The notes under the pieces: generated by a model
The model's database searches: none
Seen by the model: only the letters and a program-made list of their open reading frames with translations
What the model was told of the DNA's origin: nothing
Program-made: the position numbers and the translations under genes
Origin: Pseudomonadota bacterium
Lineage (GTDB): Bacteria > Pseudomonadota > Alphaproteobacteria > Reyranellales > Reyranellaceae
Direction: 5' to 3'
Assembly: GCA_018242505.1 (NCBI GenBank)
Contig: JAFEBU010000032.1
Location: forward strand, 1-64,000
DNA length: 64,000 bases
Shown: positions 1 through 6,663 of the stretch, in pieces
How positions within the stretch are numbered: the first letter of the stretch is position 1
Layout: each line of letters opens with the position of its first letter

Positions 1-33
1 AAGCGGGGTGGGCGGCGAGAAGCGACCGGAGAG

Positions 34-211
34 GCCCGCCGGCGGAGGCGGGCTGCACCCGAAGGGCCGGAACGAAGTGGAGGACCCGCGTCAGCGGGTT
101 GCGGCACGCCGCGGCGGGCCTAGAAGGGAGCGCCGCCCACCCGGCGCACGGGGAAAGAATAAAAAGTCATCGCGCGCGAGCGCGATGGCCACCGCACCCG
201 CCGAAGGCGGG
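34..211. repeat. Cluster of short perfect hairpins, non-coding
   Basis: Positions 1-255 hold no convincing gene. Several perfect inverted repeats occur: GCCCGCC/GGCGGGC (34-40 and 47-53), ACCCGC/GCGGGT (84-89 and 94-99), CATCGCG/CGCGATG (168-174 and 181-187) and CCCGCC/GGCGGG (197-202 and 206-211). One is a credible terminator for the leftward operon. The others could be transcription attenuators or part of a cis-acting region of the element; the sequence does not decide. Confidence 0.45.
151..187 (-). terminator. Rho-independent terminator after the luxI/fseA-like operon
   Basis: On the minus strand a 7-bp stem (arms 181-187 and 168-174, CATCGCG/CGCGATG, 6-base loop) is followed by the T-rich run ACTTTTTATTCTTT. 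It lies about 70 bases downstream of the DUF2285 stop codon at 256 and would end the leftward operon. Confidence 0.6.
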
Positions 212-255
212 CGGAAGAGCGCCGTTGACGACTGCGCGCCTGACGAAAAAGTCGA

Positions 256-834
256 TCAAACAAGAAAGAGCCGATATCCGCCGGTCATCAGTGAGCGCCC
301 GCGGTGGACGGCGCGGCGCACCCGATCGAACAGATGGTGTCGGGCATCCGACCAGTCCGCCGCCACCCGCTCCTCGCCGAAGAGAGCCATGCCGATCTGG
401 CGGTAGGTCGCTCCTGCCCGCCAGCCATCAAGCGCCTGAAGCACATGGCGCAGCCGGCGCGACCTGGGGTCTGCGGGGTAAAGATCGGCCGGTAGGCGTG
501 CCTCATGGGCGACGGCATTCAGCGCTTCGAGCGCCACGAGCCGCTGGCGCACAGAGCGGCCATCGACCAGCGCGTCGGTGTGCAACCTGACCGGCTCGAG
601 CATGCTCGCACCGTCGGCCACGAACTGAAGATTGCGCGGGCCCTCGCGCACGAGGACGTGCTGTCGTCCATCCGGCATGGTGAGCAAGGCCGCGGCAGGA
701 CGGATCGCGGCAAGGGAGAATGAGTCAGAAGCGTCGGCGCGAACGGCGGTCAGCGGCAGGACGTGCAGGCAGGCTTCAGGCCGCCAGAAGACCCTTGCCG
801 TCCTGGAGTCGTGCTCGGGCGAGTCGGCGAAAGA
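256..834 (-). CDS. DUF2285 part of a split FseA-like excision activator (Msi171-like)
   Basis: This frame is open from just after the stop at 835-837 down to the TGA at 256. It has no ATG near its beginning; the first conventional starts are TTG 687 and ATG 678, well inside the domain. Read from the overlap it gives a DUF2285 protein: an F-W-R-P-E segment at 789-775, then a beta-rich part, then the typical C-terminal helical part ending G-G-Y-R-L-F. The natural N-terminal partner is the DUF6499 frame just upstream, and a +1 shift in the overlap would fuse them into a protein of about 270 residues. In ICEMlSymR7A the homologous msi172 and msi171 frames are joined by programmed +1 frameshifting to make FseA, which activates excision. 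Alternative: an ordinary pseudogene with one indel. Confidence 0.72.
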   Translation of the reverse strand, partial: SFADSPEHDSRTARVFWRPEACLHVLPLTAVRADASDSFSLAAIRPAAALLTMPDGRQHVLVREGPRNLQFVADGASMLEPVRLHTDALVDGRSVRQRLVALEALNAVAHEARLPADLYPADPRSRRLRHVLQALDGWRAGATYRQIGMALFGEERVAADWSDARHHLFDRVRRAVHRGRSLMTGGYRLFLV

Positions 835-1069
835 TCACGCCCCAGGGCGCCAGGGAATCGAGCGTGCGGATGGCCGTCAGGACAGCCAGGCGAGCCGTCG
901 GGGCCTCGGTGAACACCATCGGCTGAGCAGCGGCCCAGGCGTGCCGAAAATCCGGATCGCGACGGAGGAACTCCCAGGCCCAGGCGCGGCGAGGCAAGGT
1001 ATCGGTGTAGGCATACGCCTCTGAGCGATCCCACGGCTGTTCCGCAGGAAACGGGGGATGATCGACCAT
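776..1069 (-). CDS. DUF6499 domain protein, N-terminal half of the FseA-like activator (Msi172-like)
   Basis: A 97-residue frame with an ATG at 1069 and a GAGGA ribosome site 7 bases upstream. It contains the DUF6499 (transcriptional-regulator-like) signature: W-D near residue 13, the A-W-E-F-L-R-R segment near residue 31 and a W-G-V-I-F end near residue 80. After residue 80 the protein continues for only 17 Arg/Leu-rich residues before the TGA at 776, whereas the +1 frame continues into DUF2285. It starts 110 bases downstream of luxI on the same strand, so the two are probably co-transcribed. It is read here as the zero-frame product of a programmed-frameshift gene; the unshifted 97-residue product may itself be inactive. 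Confidence 0.72.
   Translation of the reverse strand: MVDHPPFPAEQPWDRSEAYAYTDTLPRRAWAWEFLRRDPDFRHAWAAAQPMVFTEAPTARLAVLTAIRTLDSLAPWGVIFRRLARARLQDGKGLLAA
829..832 (-). other. Candidate +1 ribosomal frameshift site (UUU C)
   Basis: In the overlap of the two frames the zero-frame codons read GUG AUC UUU CGC. Slippage of tRNA-Phe from UUU to UUC moves decoding to the +1 frame and joins W-G-V-I-F directly to A-D-S-P-E, leading to F-W-R-P-E without inserted or missing residues. The +1 frame becomes open only at 834, just upstream, so the site lies at the very start of the 59-base overlap. UUU-C is a known kind of +1 slip site; the exact position is inferred. Confidence 0.5.
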
Positions 1070-1179
1070 TGCGGTTCCTCGCGCTTAGGCGAGGCGGATC
1101 TCCGGCAAACTCCCCCGATGCTTCACCGACGATCCGCTCCTACCAGCTGACCTCCTCTCGATTGGGCAATGCGTACGCC

Positions 1180-1812
1180 CTATGCCGCCTCGAGGGCGAT
1201 CGGCGCCCACAGGACGGGATGCTGGAGTTCTCCCAACTGGCGCAGGCGCGTGAGCGCCTGGTGCGAGATCTCGAGGTACCCCGCGACCGCTTGGGTAGCG
1301 CCAATGGCACAGGGCATCCCAAGGCGCTTCAACGGCCAGGTGGCGCGCCGCAGCATGCGCTCCATGCGGACATCGGTGACCGTCACGATTGCACCGAGCT
1401 GATGTGCGAGGCCGAATTCCACCATGCCGATGAAGAGTTCGTAGGTCGCCTTGGCGATGCGGCCTGCCGCGGCCGGAGCATCGTGTCCCACGTCGAGGGC
1501 AAACCGGCTGCTCTCCCAGGCGCCAGGATCGGCCGGCGCCGACTGGCCTCCGAGGAGAATGCCGAACGTCTCCCGCAGCATCGTGGGGCCGGTCGAGGGG
1601 AGCAGACGCACGCAGCCCTGGACGCGGCCGCTCGGGCTGCGCTGCAGGAGATAGGCGGGGTGAAGGGCGTCGAACTCGTCGACCTCGAGGTCGCCACTGG
1701 ACTCGACGTCCCAGTCGAGCCGTTGCTTGAACACGCGATAACGCAAGCGGTGCATCTCGGCGAGCTCTTCCACGAACTCACCGTAATGATCCTGAGTGAT
1801 GAGTTGCATCAT
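1180..1812 (-). CDS. LuxI-family acyl-homoserine-lactone synthase
   Basis: This makes an N-acyl-homoserine lactone from S-adenosylmethionine and an acyl-ACP or acyl-CoA. The start is ATG 1812, the first of two adjacent ATGs, because AGGAGG lies 6 bases upstream; a longer open frame to 1881 lacks such support. The 210-residue length is normal for LuxI. Canonical residues are at their usual positions: R24, F28, W34, E43, D48, R69, E100 and R103; the usual D46 is Glu. The L-L-P-S-T-G-P-T-M-L segment near residue 70 is typical. A lux-box-like dyad lies 58 bases upstream, so autoinduction is likely, but no luxR gene is visible. It is followed by the split FseA-like gene, the same order as traI2-msi172-msi171. 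Confidence 0.92.
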   Translation of the reverse strand: MMQLITQDHYGEFVEELAEMHRLRYRVFKQRLDWDVESSGDLEVDEFDALHPAYLLQRSPSGRVQGCVRLLPSTGPTMLRETFGILLGGQSAPADPGAWESSRFALDVGHDAPAAAGRIAKATYELFIGMVEFGLAHQLGAIVTVTDVRMERMLRRATWPLKRLGMPCAIGATQAVAGYLEISHQALTRLRQLGELQHPVLWAPIALEAA

Positions 1813-1870
1813 TGTCGCCTCCTGTGATGAGCGGGGAGCGCGATTGGAAAGACATCCCGGACGTGAGGAC

Positions 1871-1892
1871 ACCCTGTGCAACTAGACAGGGT
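1871..1892 (-). promoter_or_regulatory. lux-box-like operator upstream of luxI
   Basis: A perfect dyad with 7-bp arms ACCCTGT (1871-1877) and ACAGGGT (1886-1892), separated by 8 bases. The core CCTGT-N8-ACAGG has the arm sequence and spacing of the classical lux box (ACCTGT-N8-ACAGGT). Its near edge is 58 bases from the luxI ATG, which fits a class-II LuxR activation site overlapping -35. No T-run follows, so it is not a terminator. Confidence 0.7.
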
Positions 1893-1979
1893 TGACTGCC
1901 GGAGCCGCCCCCAAGGAGCGGGCTTGGGGTGTGAACGGTACGGCTATGTCGCGGGTTGTGTTCGGACGACAGGTCGGGC

Positions 1980-2246
1980 TCAGTCGGTCAATAGATGCCG
2001 ATAGCCGATCTGCGTCATCCAGCGCGCCCGACGGAGATGGCTGTCCACCGCCTGCGCCGCGCGATTGGGTTCTTCGGTTGGATTGATGCCTAGGATGACT
2101 TGGGCCATTTCGTCTTGGCTTGCACCATCAGCACTGGCATCGAGAAGCCGGAGATAGACGACGAGGTGGGCCTCATCGTAAGCGGTAATCGAGTCCGACC
2201 ATGGCACTTGGTCGACGATGGGGGATATATCTCGTGCCGACGCCAT
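1980..2246 (-). CDS. Small DUF2285 protein, QseM-like antiactivator
   Basis: An 88-residue protein that is essentially one DUF2285 domain: A-H-L-V-V-Y-L-R-L-L-D, then M-A-Q-V-I-L-G-I, then L-R-R-A-R-W-M-T and a final G-Y-R-H-L-L. The same pattern occurs in the C-terminal half of the FseA-like product. The start ATG 2246 is chosen because AGGAGA sits 4 bases upstream; an ATG at 2267 has no such site. In ICEMlSymR7A the stand-alone DUF2285 protein QseM binds both TraR and FseA and blocks excision and transfer; its gene is divergent from qseC, as here. The function is inferred from domain content and gene arrangement. Confidence 0.75.
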   Translation of the reverse strand: MASARDISPIVDQVPWSDSITAYDEAHLVVYLRLLDASADGASQDEMAQVILGINPTEEPNRAAQAVDSHLRRARWMTQIGYRHLLTD

Positions 2247-2248
2247 GA

Positions 2249-2349
2249 AATCTCCTGTAATCGGCAAGTGGGGATTCCAGAGGAGATTGATTCAACAGCC
2301 ATCTCTTGGCGTGTCGATTGTAGAGCATACTCCGTGGTGAAATCCTCTG
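2249..2349. promoter_or_regulatory. Divergent qseM/qseC-like promoter region with inverted repeats
   Basis: The 124 bases between the two divergent regulators contain inverted repeats AATCTCCT (2249-2256) with AGGAGATT (2281-2288), and CAGAGGA (2278-2284) with TCCTCTG (2343-2349). One arm overlaps the ribosome site of the small DUF2285 gene. These are candidate operators for the XRE protein; binding is inferred only. Confidence 0.4.
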
Positions 2350-2370
2350 CAAACCGCTCGCCTCTCGTTA

Positions 2371-2598
2371 ATGCCAATACGAGAGGTCTTCGCCCGAAAC
2401 CTGCGACGGATGCGTAACGCTCGCGGCCTGTCGCAAGAAGCGTTGGCTCACGAGGCTGGGATCGATCGGACCTATATTAGTGCGCTGGAGCGAACCGTTT
2501 ACAGCGCAAGTATCGACACTGTTGACAAGCTGGCAAAAGTGTTGGGCGTAGATGCGGCCGATCTGCTTCGTTCGCCGCCTAAGCGACGTTCGAGCTGA
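2371..2598 (+). CDS. XRE-family helix-turn-helix regulator, QseC-like
   Basis: A 75-residue protein that is almost entirely an HTH_XRE domain: R-N-L-R-R-M-R near residue 9, then L-S-Q-E-A-L-A-H-E-A-G and I-D-R-T-Y-I-S-A-L-E-R (recognition helix, residues 31-41), ending with the usual V-D-K-L-A-K-V-L-G packing helix. The start is ATG 2371, with no strong ribosome site. It is divergent from the DUF2285 (QseM-like) gene, the position QseC holds in ICEMlSymR7A, where it binds the shared intergenic operators and sets the on/off state. Its last 20 bases overlap the 3' end of the convergent integrase gene. Confidence 0.75.
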   Translation: MPIREVFARNLRRMRNARGLSQEALAHEAGIDRTYISALERTVYSASIDTVDKLAKVLGVDAADLLRSPPKRRSS

Positions 2599-3862
2599 CG
2601 TTCGACAAGTCGAACCATCCGAAGAAGGCACGCACATCCGTCTGAGAAGCATTTTGAGGGGCTGGTATCGAAGGCGCGGTGAGTGAAGCATTCTTCAACG
2701 CGTCCAGATAGTCCGCCCACCATTGCATCATCTTCACTCGCTCGTCCCAATGCTCACCACGGGCGTAAGCTCGACGAACGTCGTTGTTCTCGACATGGGC
2801 AAGTTGACGCTCGATAGCATCGGGATGCCACTTGCCGCACTCGTTCAACAGAGTCGATGCCGTGGCGCGAAAGCCATGCGGCGTCATCTGGTCTTTGGCG
2901 TAGCCGAGGCGGCGAAGCGCCGCGTTGAGGGTACCGTCTGAAATCGGCCGCTCCGCTGTCCGGATACTAGGGAACAGCAGTCCCTCCTCGCCGGTGATCT
3001 GCCGCAATCCTTGAAGAACAACGATGGCCTGCCGGGCCAATGGAACACGATGTGGCCGGCGCATCTTTGTACGCAACGCGGGAATCGTCCAAAGAGCTTT
3101 GTCGAGGTCGAACTCCGGCCATTGCGCGGCGCGGAGTTCGCCAGGGCGCGGGAACAAGAGTGCCATGAGCCGAAGCGCCACCCTGGTTCCAGGCTGGCCA
3201 TCGAAGGCATCGATCGCGCGCAGCAAAGCCCCAAGGGCTTTCGGCTCGATGATCGCCGGTCGATGGGTCACCTTTGGCCGGATGACGGCGCCCTGCAAGG
3301 CCGCGGTTGGATCGGACTGGCCGCGACCTGTGGCAATGGCGTATCGAAACACCCTGCCTATCGTCGACCGCAGGCGACAGGCCGTTTCATAGCGTCCGCG
3401 GGCCTCGACCCTGCGAAGAACCTTGAGCACCATCGGAGAGTCGATCTCATCGATCGTGTGGTCGCCCAAAACCGGATAGGCGAAGTCGAGAAGCCATTTC
3501 GTCTTCGAGATGGTTCTATCGGCTCGCCCTTCCTTTTCGATCCGGTCGATGCACTCCTCAGCGAGGATGCGGAACGTATTGGCTGGAGGTTCGTCCTGCT
3601 TCTCTTTCCTAGCCTGCAAAGGATCGACGCCCTTCATGAGCAGCTGCTTGGCTTCGCCGCGAGCTTGGCGCGCATCTGCCAAGGAGACCATCGGGTAGAC
3701 GCCGAGCGCCATGAGCTTTTGTCTGCCCTGGAACCGGTAGGCAAGGCGCCACCACCGCGCGCCGGTTGGTGGGATCCAAAGCTGAAGGCCACCCCCGTCT
3801 GACAGCTTCTGGAGTTTCGTGGTCGGCCGGGTTTGCCGACACCTCACGTCCGAAAGTGCCAT
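2579..3862 (-). CDS. P4-type tyrosine recombinase (integrase)
   Basis: A 427-residue site-specific integrase. The N-terminus has the DUF4102 arm-binding signature, with K-L-S-D-G-G-G-L-Q-L-W at residues 19-29. The catalytic set is complete: R239 (R-P-G-E-L-R), K266, H329 and R332 (H-G-F-R), H356 and nucleophile Y366. The start is supported by the family's usual M-x-L-S-D beginning. The gene starts 216 bases from the 3' end of tRNA-Thr, the presumed attachment site. A repeated 12-base motif between gene and tRNA is a candidate for arm-type binding sites. It should integrate and excise the element; excision would also need a directionality factor that is not in view. Confidence 0.93.
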   Translation of the reverse strand: MALSDVRCRQTRPTTKLQKLSDGGGLQLWIPPTGARWWRLAYRFQGRQKLMALGVYPMVSLADARQARGEAKQLLMKGVDPLQARKEKQDEPPANTFRILAEECIDRIEKEGRADRTISKTKWLLDFAYPVLGDHTIDEIDSPMVLKVLRRVEARGRYETACRLRSTIGRVFRYAIATGRGQSDPTAALQGAVIRPKVTHRPAIIEPKALGALLRAIDAFDGQPGTRVALRLMALLFPRPGELRAAQWPEFDLDKALWTIPALRTKMRRPHRVPLARQAIVVLQGLRQITGEEGLLFPSIRTAERPISDGTLNAALRRLGYAKDQMTPHGFRATASTLLNECGKWHPDAIERQLAHVENNDVRRAYARGEHWDERVKMMQWWADYLDALKNASLTAPSIPAPQNASQTDVRAFFGWFDLSNVSSNVA

Positions 3863-3886
3863 CGTCCGATCCTCCGACGATCCTTA

Positions 3887-3932
3887 CAGATACCAACAGG
3901 ACGACCGCCAGATACCAACACGAGTATCAACA
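3887..3932. repeat. Direct repeats upstream of the integrase (candidate arm sites)
   Basis: CAGATACCAACA occurs perfectly at 3887-3898 and 3909-3920 (22-base period), and a degenerate third copy GAGTATCAACA is at 3922-3932. They lie between the integrase start and the tRNA-Thr 3' end, where arm-type integrase sites or excisionase sites are expected. Confidence 0.5.
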
Positions 3933-4078
3933 CGATCTCTCGTTGGACCACCGAGCATGGCCTGCGCTGACCTATGCTCGGCTGCGCCACCGTTGTCGAA
4001 AAACAAATGATTTTCAACGCTCTACCGGCGGCAGTGCGCAGGAGCGACGGCGTGAAGGAGGGCAGCGCGGAGAGGAAA

Positions 4079-4100
4079 TGGTGCCCCGAGACGGATTCGA
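4079..4100. other. Presumed attachment site at the 3' end of tRNA-Thr
   Basis: The 3' end of the tRNA gene facing the integrase is the likely integration core. Only one copy is inside the window, so the exact boundaries cannot be set. Confidence 0.5.
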
Positions 4101-4154
4101 ACCGCCGACCCCATCATTACGAATGACGTGCTCTACCAGCTGAGCTATCGGGGC
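4079..4154 (-). tRNA. tRNA-Thr (anticodon CGT)
   Basis: The minus strand folds as a complete 76-base tRNA with an encoded CCA: acceptor GCCCCGA/TCGGGGC with discriminator A, D arm AGCTCAGCTGGTAGAGC, anticodon stem CGTCA/TGATG with loop TTCGTAA (anticodon CGT, decoding ACG), and T arm with GTTCGAATC. The gene is intact, and its 3' end at 4079 faces the integrase, so it is the presumed attachment site of the element. Confidence 0.95.
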
Positions 4155-4279
4155 ACGGCGGCGGATTTACGGGAAAGGCCGGACGGACGCAAGGCGGCGT
4201 TTGGGCCGGCTTTTTCTTGGGGCGGCATTCGGATTCCTCCAGGACAGGCCGGCCTCGCGCAAGGCTATAGACGACCCCC

Positions 4280-5707
4280 ATGTCGACCACGCTTGCCCTG
4301 CTGCCCCTCCTTCTGGTCGTTGTCCTGCTGGCCTCCGGCCGCGCCGGCGCCCTGGTCGCGGGCCTGGCCGGCTTGGCGGCGACGGTCGCGGTCTCCGGCG
4401 CCTCGCCGGCCTTCCTGGCGCGCGAGGTGCCGGCCGGTCTCTGGCTTTCGGGCCAGGTGATCGCGATCATCGCCACCGGGATCTTCTTCCATCACTGCCA
4501 GCAGGCCCGCGGCGCGGCGACAGCCGATCAGGCGATCGAGGCGACGCCGCGGCGGCTCTGGACGCTCTGCTTCCTCATCGCCCCTTTCACCGAAGCGGTG
4601 ACCGGCTTCGGCGTCGGCTACATGATCGCACTCGCGACGCTCCGGCGCCTGGGGCTGGGCGGCCTGCCGACCCTGCTGCTCGGCCTCTACAGCCAGTCGC
4701 TGGTGCCCTGGGGTGCGCTTGCGATCGGCACGACCGTGGGTGCGACCCTGGCGGGCCTCACACCCAACGCGCTCGGCCTCGGCTCGGCCGTCCTGCAGGC
4801 GCCGATCCATGTCCTCTACCTGGTTCTCTACTGGCGCTTCGCCCGCGCCGCCGGGATCGCCGTGCCGTTCGCCCAGAAGCTCGACGATCTCGGCTGGACG
4901 ATCCTCCTGCTGCTGCTGGTCTGGCTCGCCAACCGATATGGCGACGTCGAGATCGCCGGCGCCGCACCGACAGCATTGCTGGCGGCGGTGCGCTTCTGGC
5001 GAGACGAGCGGCCCGACCGCGCACGGCTGGCGGGCACGCTCCGAAGCAATGCGCCCTACATCGCGCTCACGATCGCGCTGTGCGCCACGCGGCTGGTGCC
5101 GCCCGTGCGGGACCTGCTGCGGCCGCTATGGGCGATGAAGCCGTTCGAGAACCAGCCCGCCTTCGCGCCATTCTACGCGCCCGGCTTCTGGCTGGTGGCT
5201 GTCGGCGTCATCGTCGTGCTGACGGCGCGGGCATCGCTTGGCCGCGTGATCGCCAAGGCGGTGCGCAGCGCCTGGCGCGCCTGCGCGGTCACGCTGGTTT
5301 TCGTGGTGATGGCCGAGCTCTATGTCGGTTCGGGCCTGGCGCAGCAGATCGCCGAGGCGCTCCGGACCGCCGTGGGCCGCGAGGCGGTGCTGGGCGTGCC
5401 GATGTTCGCGGCGATCGGCGGCTTCCTGACCGGCGGCGGCGCGACGGCCAATGCCATGCTGATGCCCATGGTCACGGCGCTCGCCCGCGCGCTGGCGCTC
5501 GATCCGTTCTGGGTCGCGGCCGTGCAAAATGCCGCCTGTGCCAATCTCACCATGCTCTCGCCGATTCGCATCTCGATGGGTGCCGCGATCCTGGGGCTCG
5601 CCATCTCCGATGCCGAGCTTTATCGCCGCGCCTGGCCGCTCGCCCTGCCGCCGCTGATTGCGGGGTTTGTCGTGATCGCCCTGCTCCTCGTCGCATCGAC
5701 CGTCTAG
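4280..5707 (+). CDS. LctP-like lactate/glycolate permease family transporter
   Basis: A 475-residue very hydrophobic protein with about 12-14 predicted membrane segments. The segment A-P-F-T-E-A-V-T-G-F-G-V near residue 103 matches the LctP hallmark P-F-x-E-x-x-x-G-F-G, and G-G-G-A-T-A-N-A-M near residue 392 fits the second conserved loop. Members of this family (TC 2.A.14) import L-lactate, D-lactate or glycolate with protons. It is somewhat shorter than the E. coli permease (about 550 residues). It stands alone, upstream of a hydroxyacid dehydrogenase, which would suit an organic-acid role. The substrate cannot be read from the sequence. Confidence 0.65.
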   Translation: MSTTLALLPLLLVVVLLASGRAGALVAGLAGLAATVAVSGASPAFLAREVPAGLWLSGQVIAIIATGIFFHHCQQARGAATADQAIEATPRRLWTLCFLIAPFTEAVTGFGVGYMIALATLRRLGLGGLPTLLLGLYSQSLVPWGALAIGTTVGATLAGLTPNALGLGSAVLQAPIHVLYLVLYWRFARAAGIAVPFAQKLDDLGWTILLLLLVWLANRYGDVEIAGAAPTALLAAVRFWRDERPDRARLAGTLRSNAPYIALTIALCATRLVPPVRDLLRPLWAMKPFENQPAFAPFYAPGFWLVAVGVIVVLTARASLGRVIAKAVRSAWRACAVTLVFVVMAELYVGSGLAQQIAEALRTAVGREAVLGVPMFAAIGGFLTGGGATANAMLMPMVTALARALALDPFWVAAVQNAACANLTMLSPIRISMGAAILGLAISDAELYRRAWPLALPPLIAGFVVIALLLVASTV

Positions 5708-5783
5708 CGAGGCGACTCTGGCATCGCGCCGATTTGGTTCTATGATCGCGCCCGCAATTCAAGGACAGCATTGGGAGCAAGCA

Positions 5784-6653
5784 ATGGCCAAGGTGGCGTT
5801 TCTCGGTCTGGGCGTGATGGGCTTTCCGATGGCGGGTCATCTCGCCGCCAAGGGCCACGAGGTCGTGGTCTACAACCGCACCTTCGCCAAGGCCGAAGCC
5901 TGGACCAAGAAACACAAGGGAACGGCCGCGCGCACGCCCAAGGAGGCGGCGGCCGGCCGCGAGATCGTCTTCTGCTGCGTCGGCAACGACGACGACCTGC
6001 GCTCGGTGGTGCTGGGCGAGTCGGGCGCCTTCGCCGGCATGGGCAAGGGCTCGATCTTCTTCGACAACACCACCGCCTCGGCCGACATCGCGCGCGAACT
6101 TCATGCCGCCGGCAAGAAGCTCGGCATCGATTTCATCGATGCGCCCGTGTCCGGCGGCCAGGCCGGTGCCGAGAACGGCCAGCTCACCGTGATGTGCGGG
6201 GGCGAGCAGGCGCCGTTCGATCGGGCCAAGCCGGTCGCCGATTCCTACGCCAAGGCGGTGACGCTGATCGGCCCGCCGGGCGCGGGTCAGATCACCAAGA
6301 TGATGAACCAGATGTGCATCGCCGGCATCGTCCAGGGCCTCGCCGAGGCGCTGAACCTCGGCCAGCGCTGCGGCCTCGATATGGACAAGGCGATGAACGC
6401 CATTTCCAAGGGCGCGGCGCAGAGCTGGCAGATGGAGAATCGCTGGCAGAACATGATCGCCGGCAAATTCGATTATGGTTTCGCCGTCGACTGGATGCGC
6501 AAGGACCTCGGCATCGCCCTGTCCGAGGGCAAGCGCGCCAAGGCGGCCATGCCGCTGGTCGCCCTGGTCGATCAGTTCTATGCCCGCGTCCAGGAGCGCG
6601 GCGGCGGGCGCTGGGACACGTCGAGCCTGATCCAGCCGCTGCAAAAGCCATGA
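5784..6653 (+). CDS. NAD(P)-dependent beta-hydroxyacid dehydrogenase
   Basis: A 289-residue 3-hydroxyisobutyrate dehydrogenase-family oxidoreductase. It has the Rossmann motif G-L-G-V-M-G-F-P-M-A-G at residues 7-17, the substrate-binding D-A-P-V-S-G-G near residue 123, and the K-M-M-N-Q segment near residue 173 carrying the conserved catalytic Lys. The start ATG 5784 follows GGGAG; an open extension to 5742 looks untranslated. Family members act on 3-hydroxyisobutyrate, tartronate semialdehyde or succinic semialdehyde. A GST gene follows 10 bases later, so the two are probably co-transcribed. The exact substrate is open. Confidence 0.85.
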   Translation: MAKVAFLGLGVMGFPMAGHLAAKGHEVVVYNRTFAKAEAWTKKHKGTAARTPKEAAAGREIVFCCVGNDDDLRSVVLGESGAFAGMGKGSIFFDNTTASADIARELHAAGKKLGIDFIDAPVSGGQAGAENGQLTVMCGGEQAPFDRAKPVADSYAKAVTLIGPPGAGQITKMMNQMCIAGIVQGLAEALNLGQRCGLDMDKAMNAISKGAAQSWQMENRWQNMIAGKFDYGFAVDWMRKDLGIALSEGKRAKAAMPLVALVDQFYARVQERGGGRWDTSSLIQPLQKP

Positions 6654-6663
6654 GCGCACGGCG

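Larger units (their letters stand above)
1..4100. mobile_element. End of an integrated element (putative ICE) inserted at tRNA-Thr
   Basis: The segment left of the tRNA-Thr gene holds a P4-type tyrosine integrase, an XRE regulator, a small DUF2285 protein, a LuxI synthase and a split DUF6499/DUF2285 gene, and none of these is a housekeeping gene. The integrase start codon faces the 3' end of the tRNA gene about 216 bases away, the classical arrangement for tRNA-targeting elements. The gene set and order match the quorum-sensing control region of ICEMlSymR7A-type elements. The other end, the second att copy, relaxase and transfer genes would lie left of position 1 and are not visible, so an integrative and conjugative element is inferred; a decayed island is the alternative. 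Confidence 0.8.

Noticed and set aside
1871..1892. Terminator hairpin after the small DUF2285 gene
   Set aside because: No T-run follows on either strand, and the arm sequence and spacing fit a lux box.
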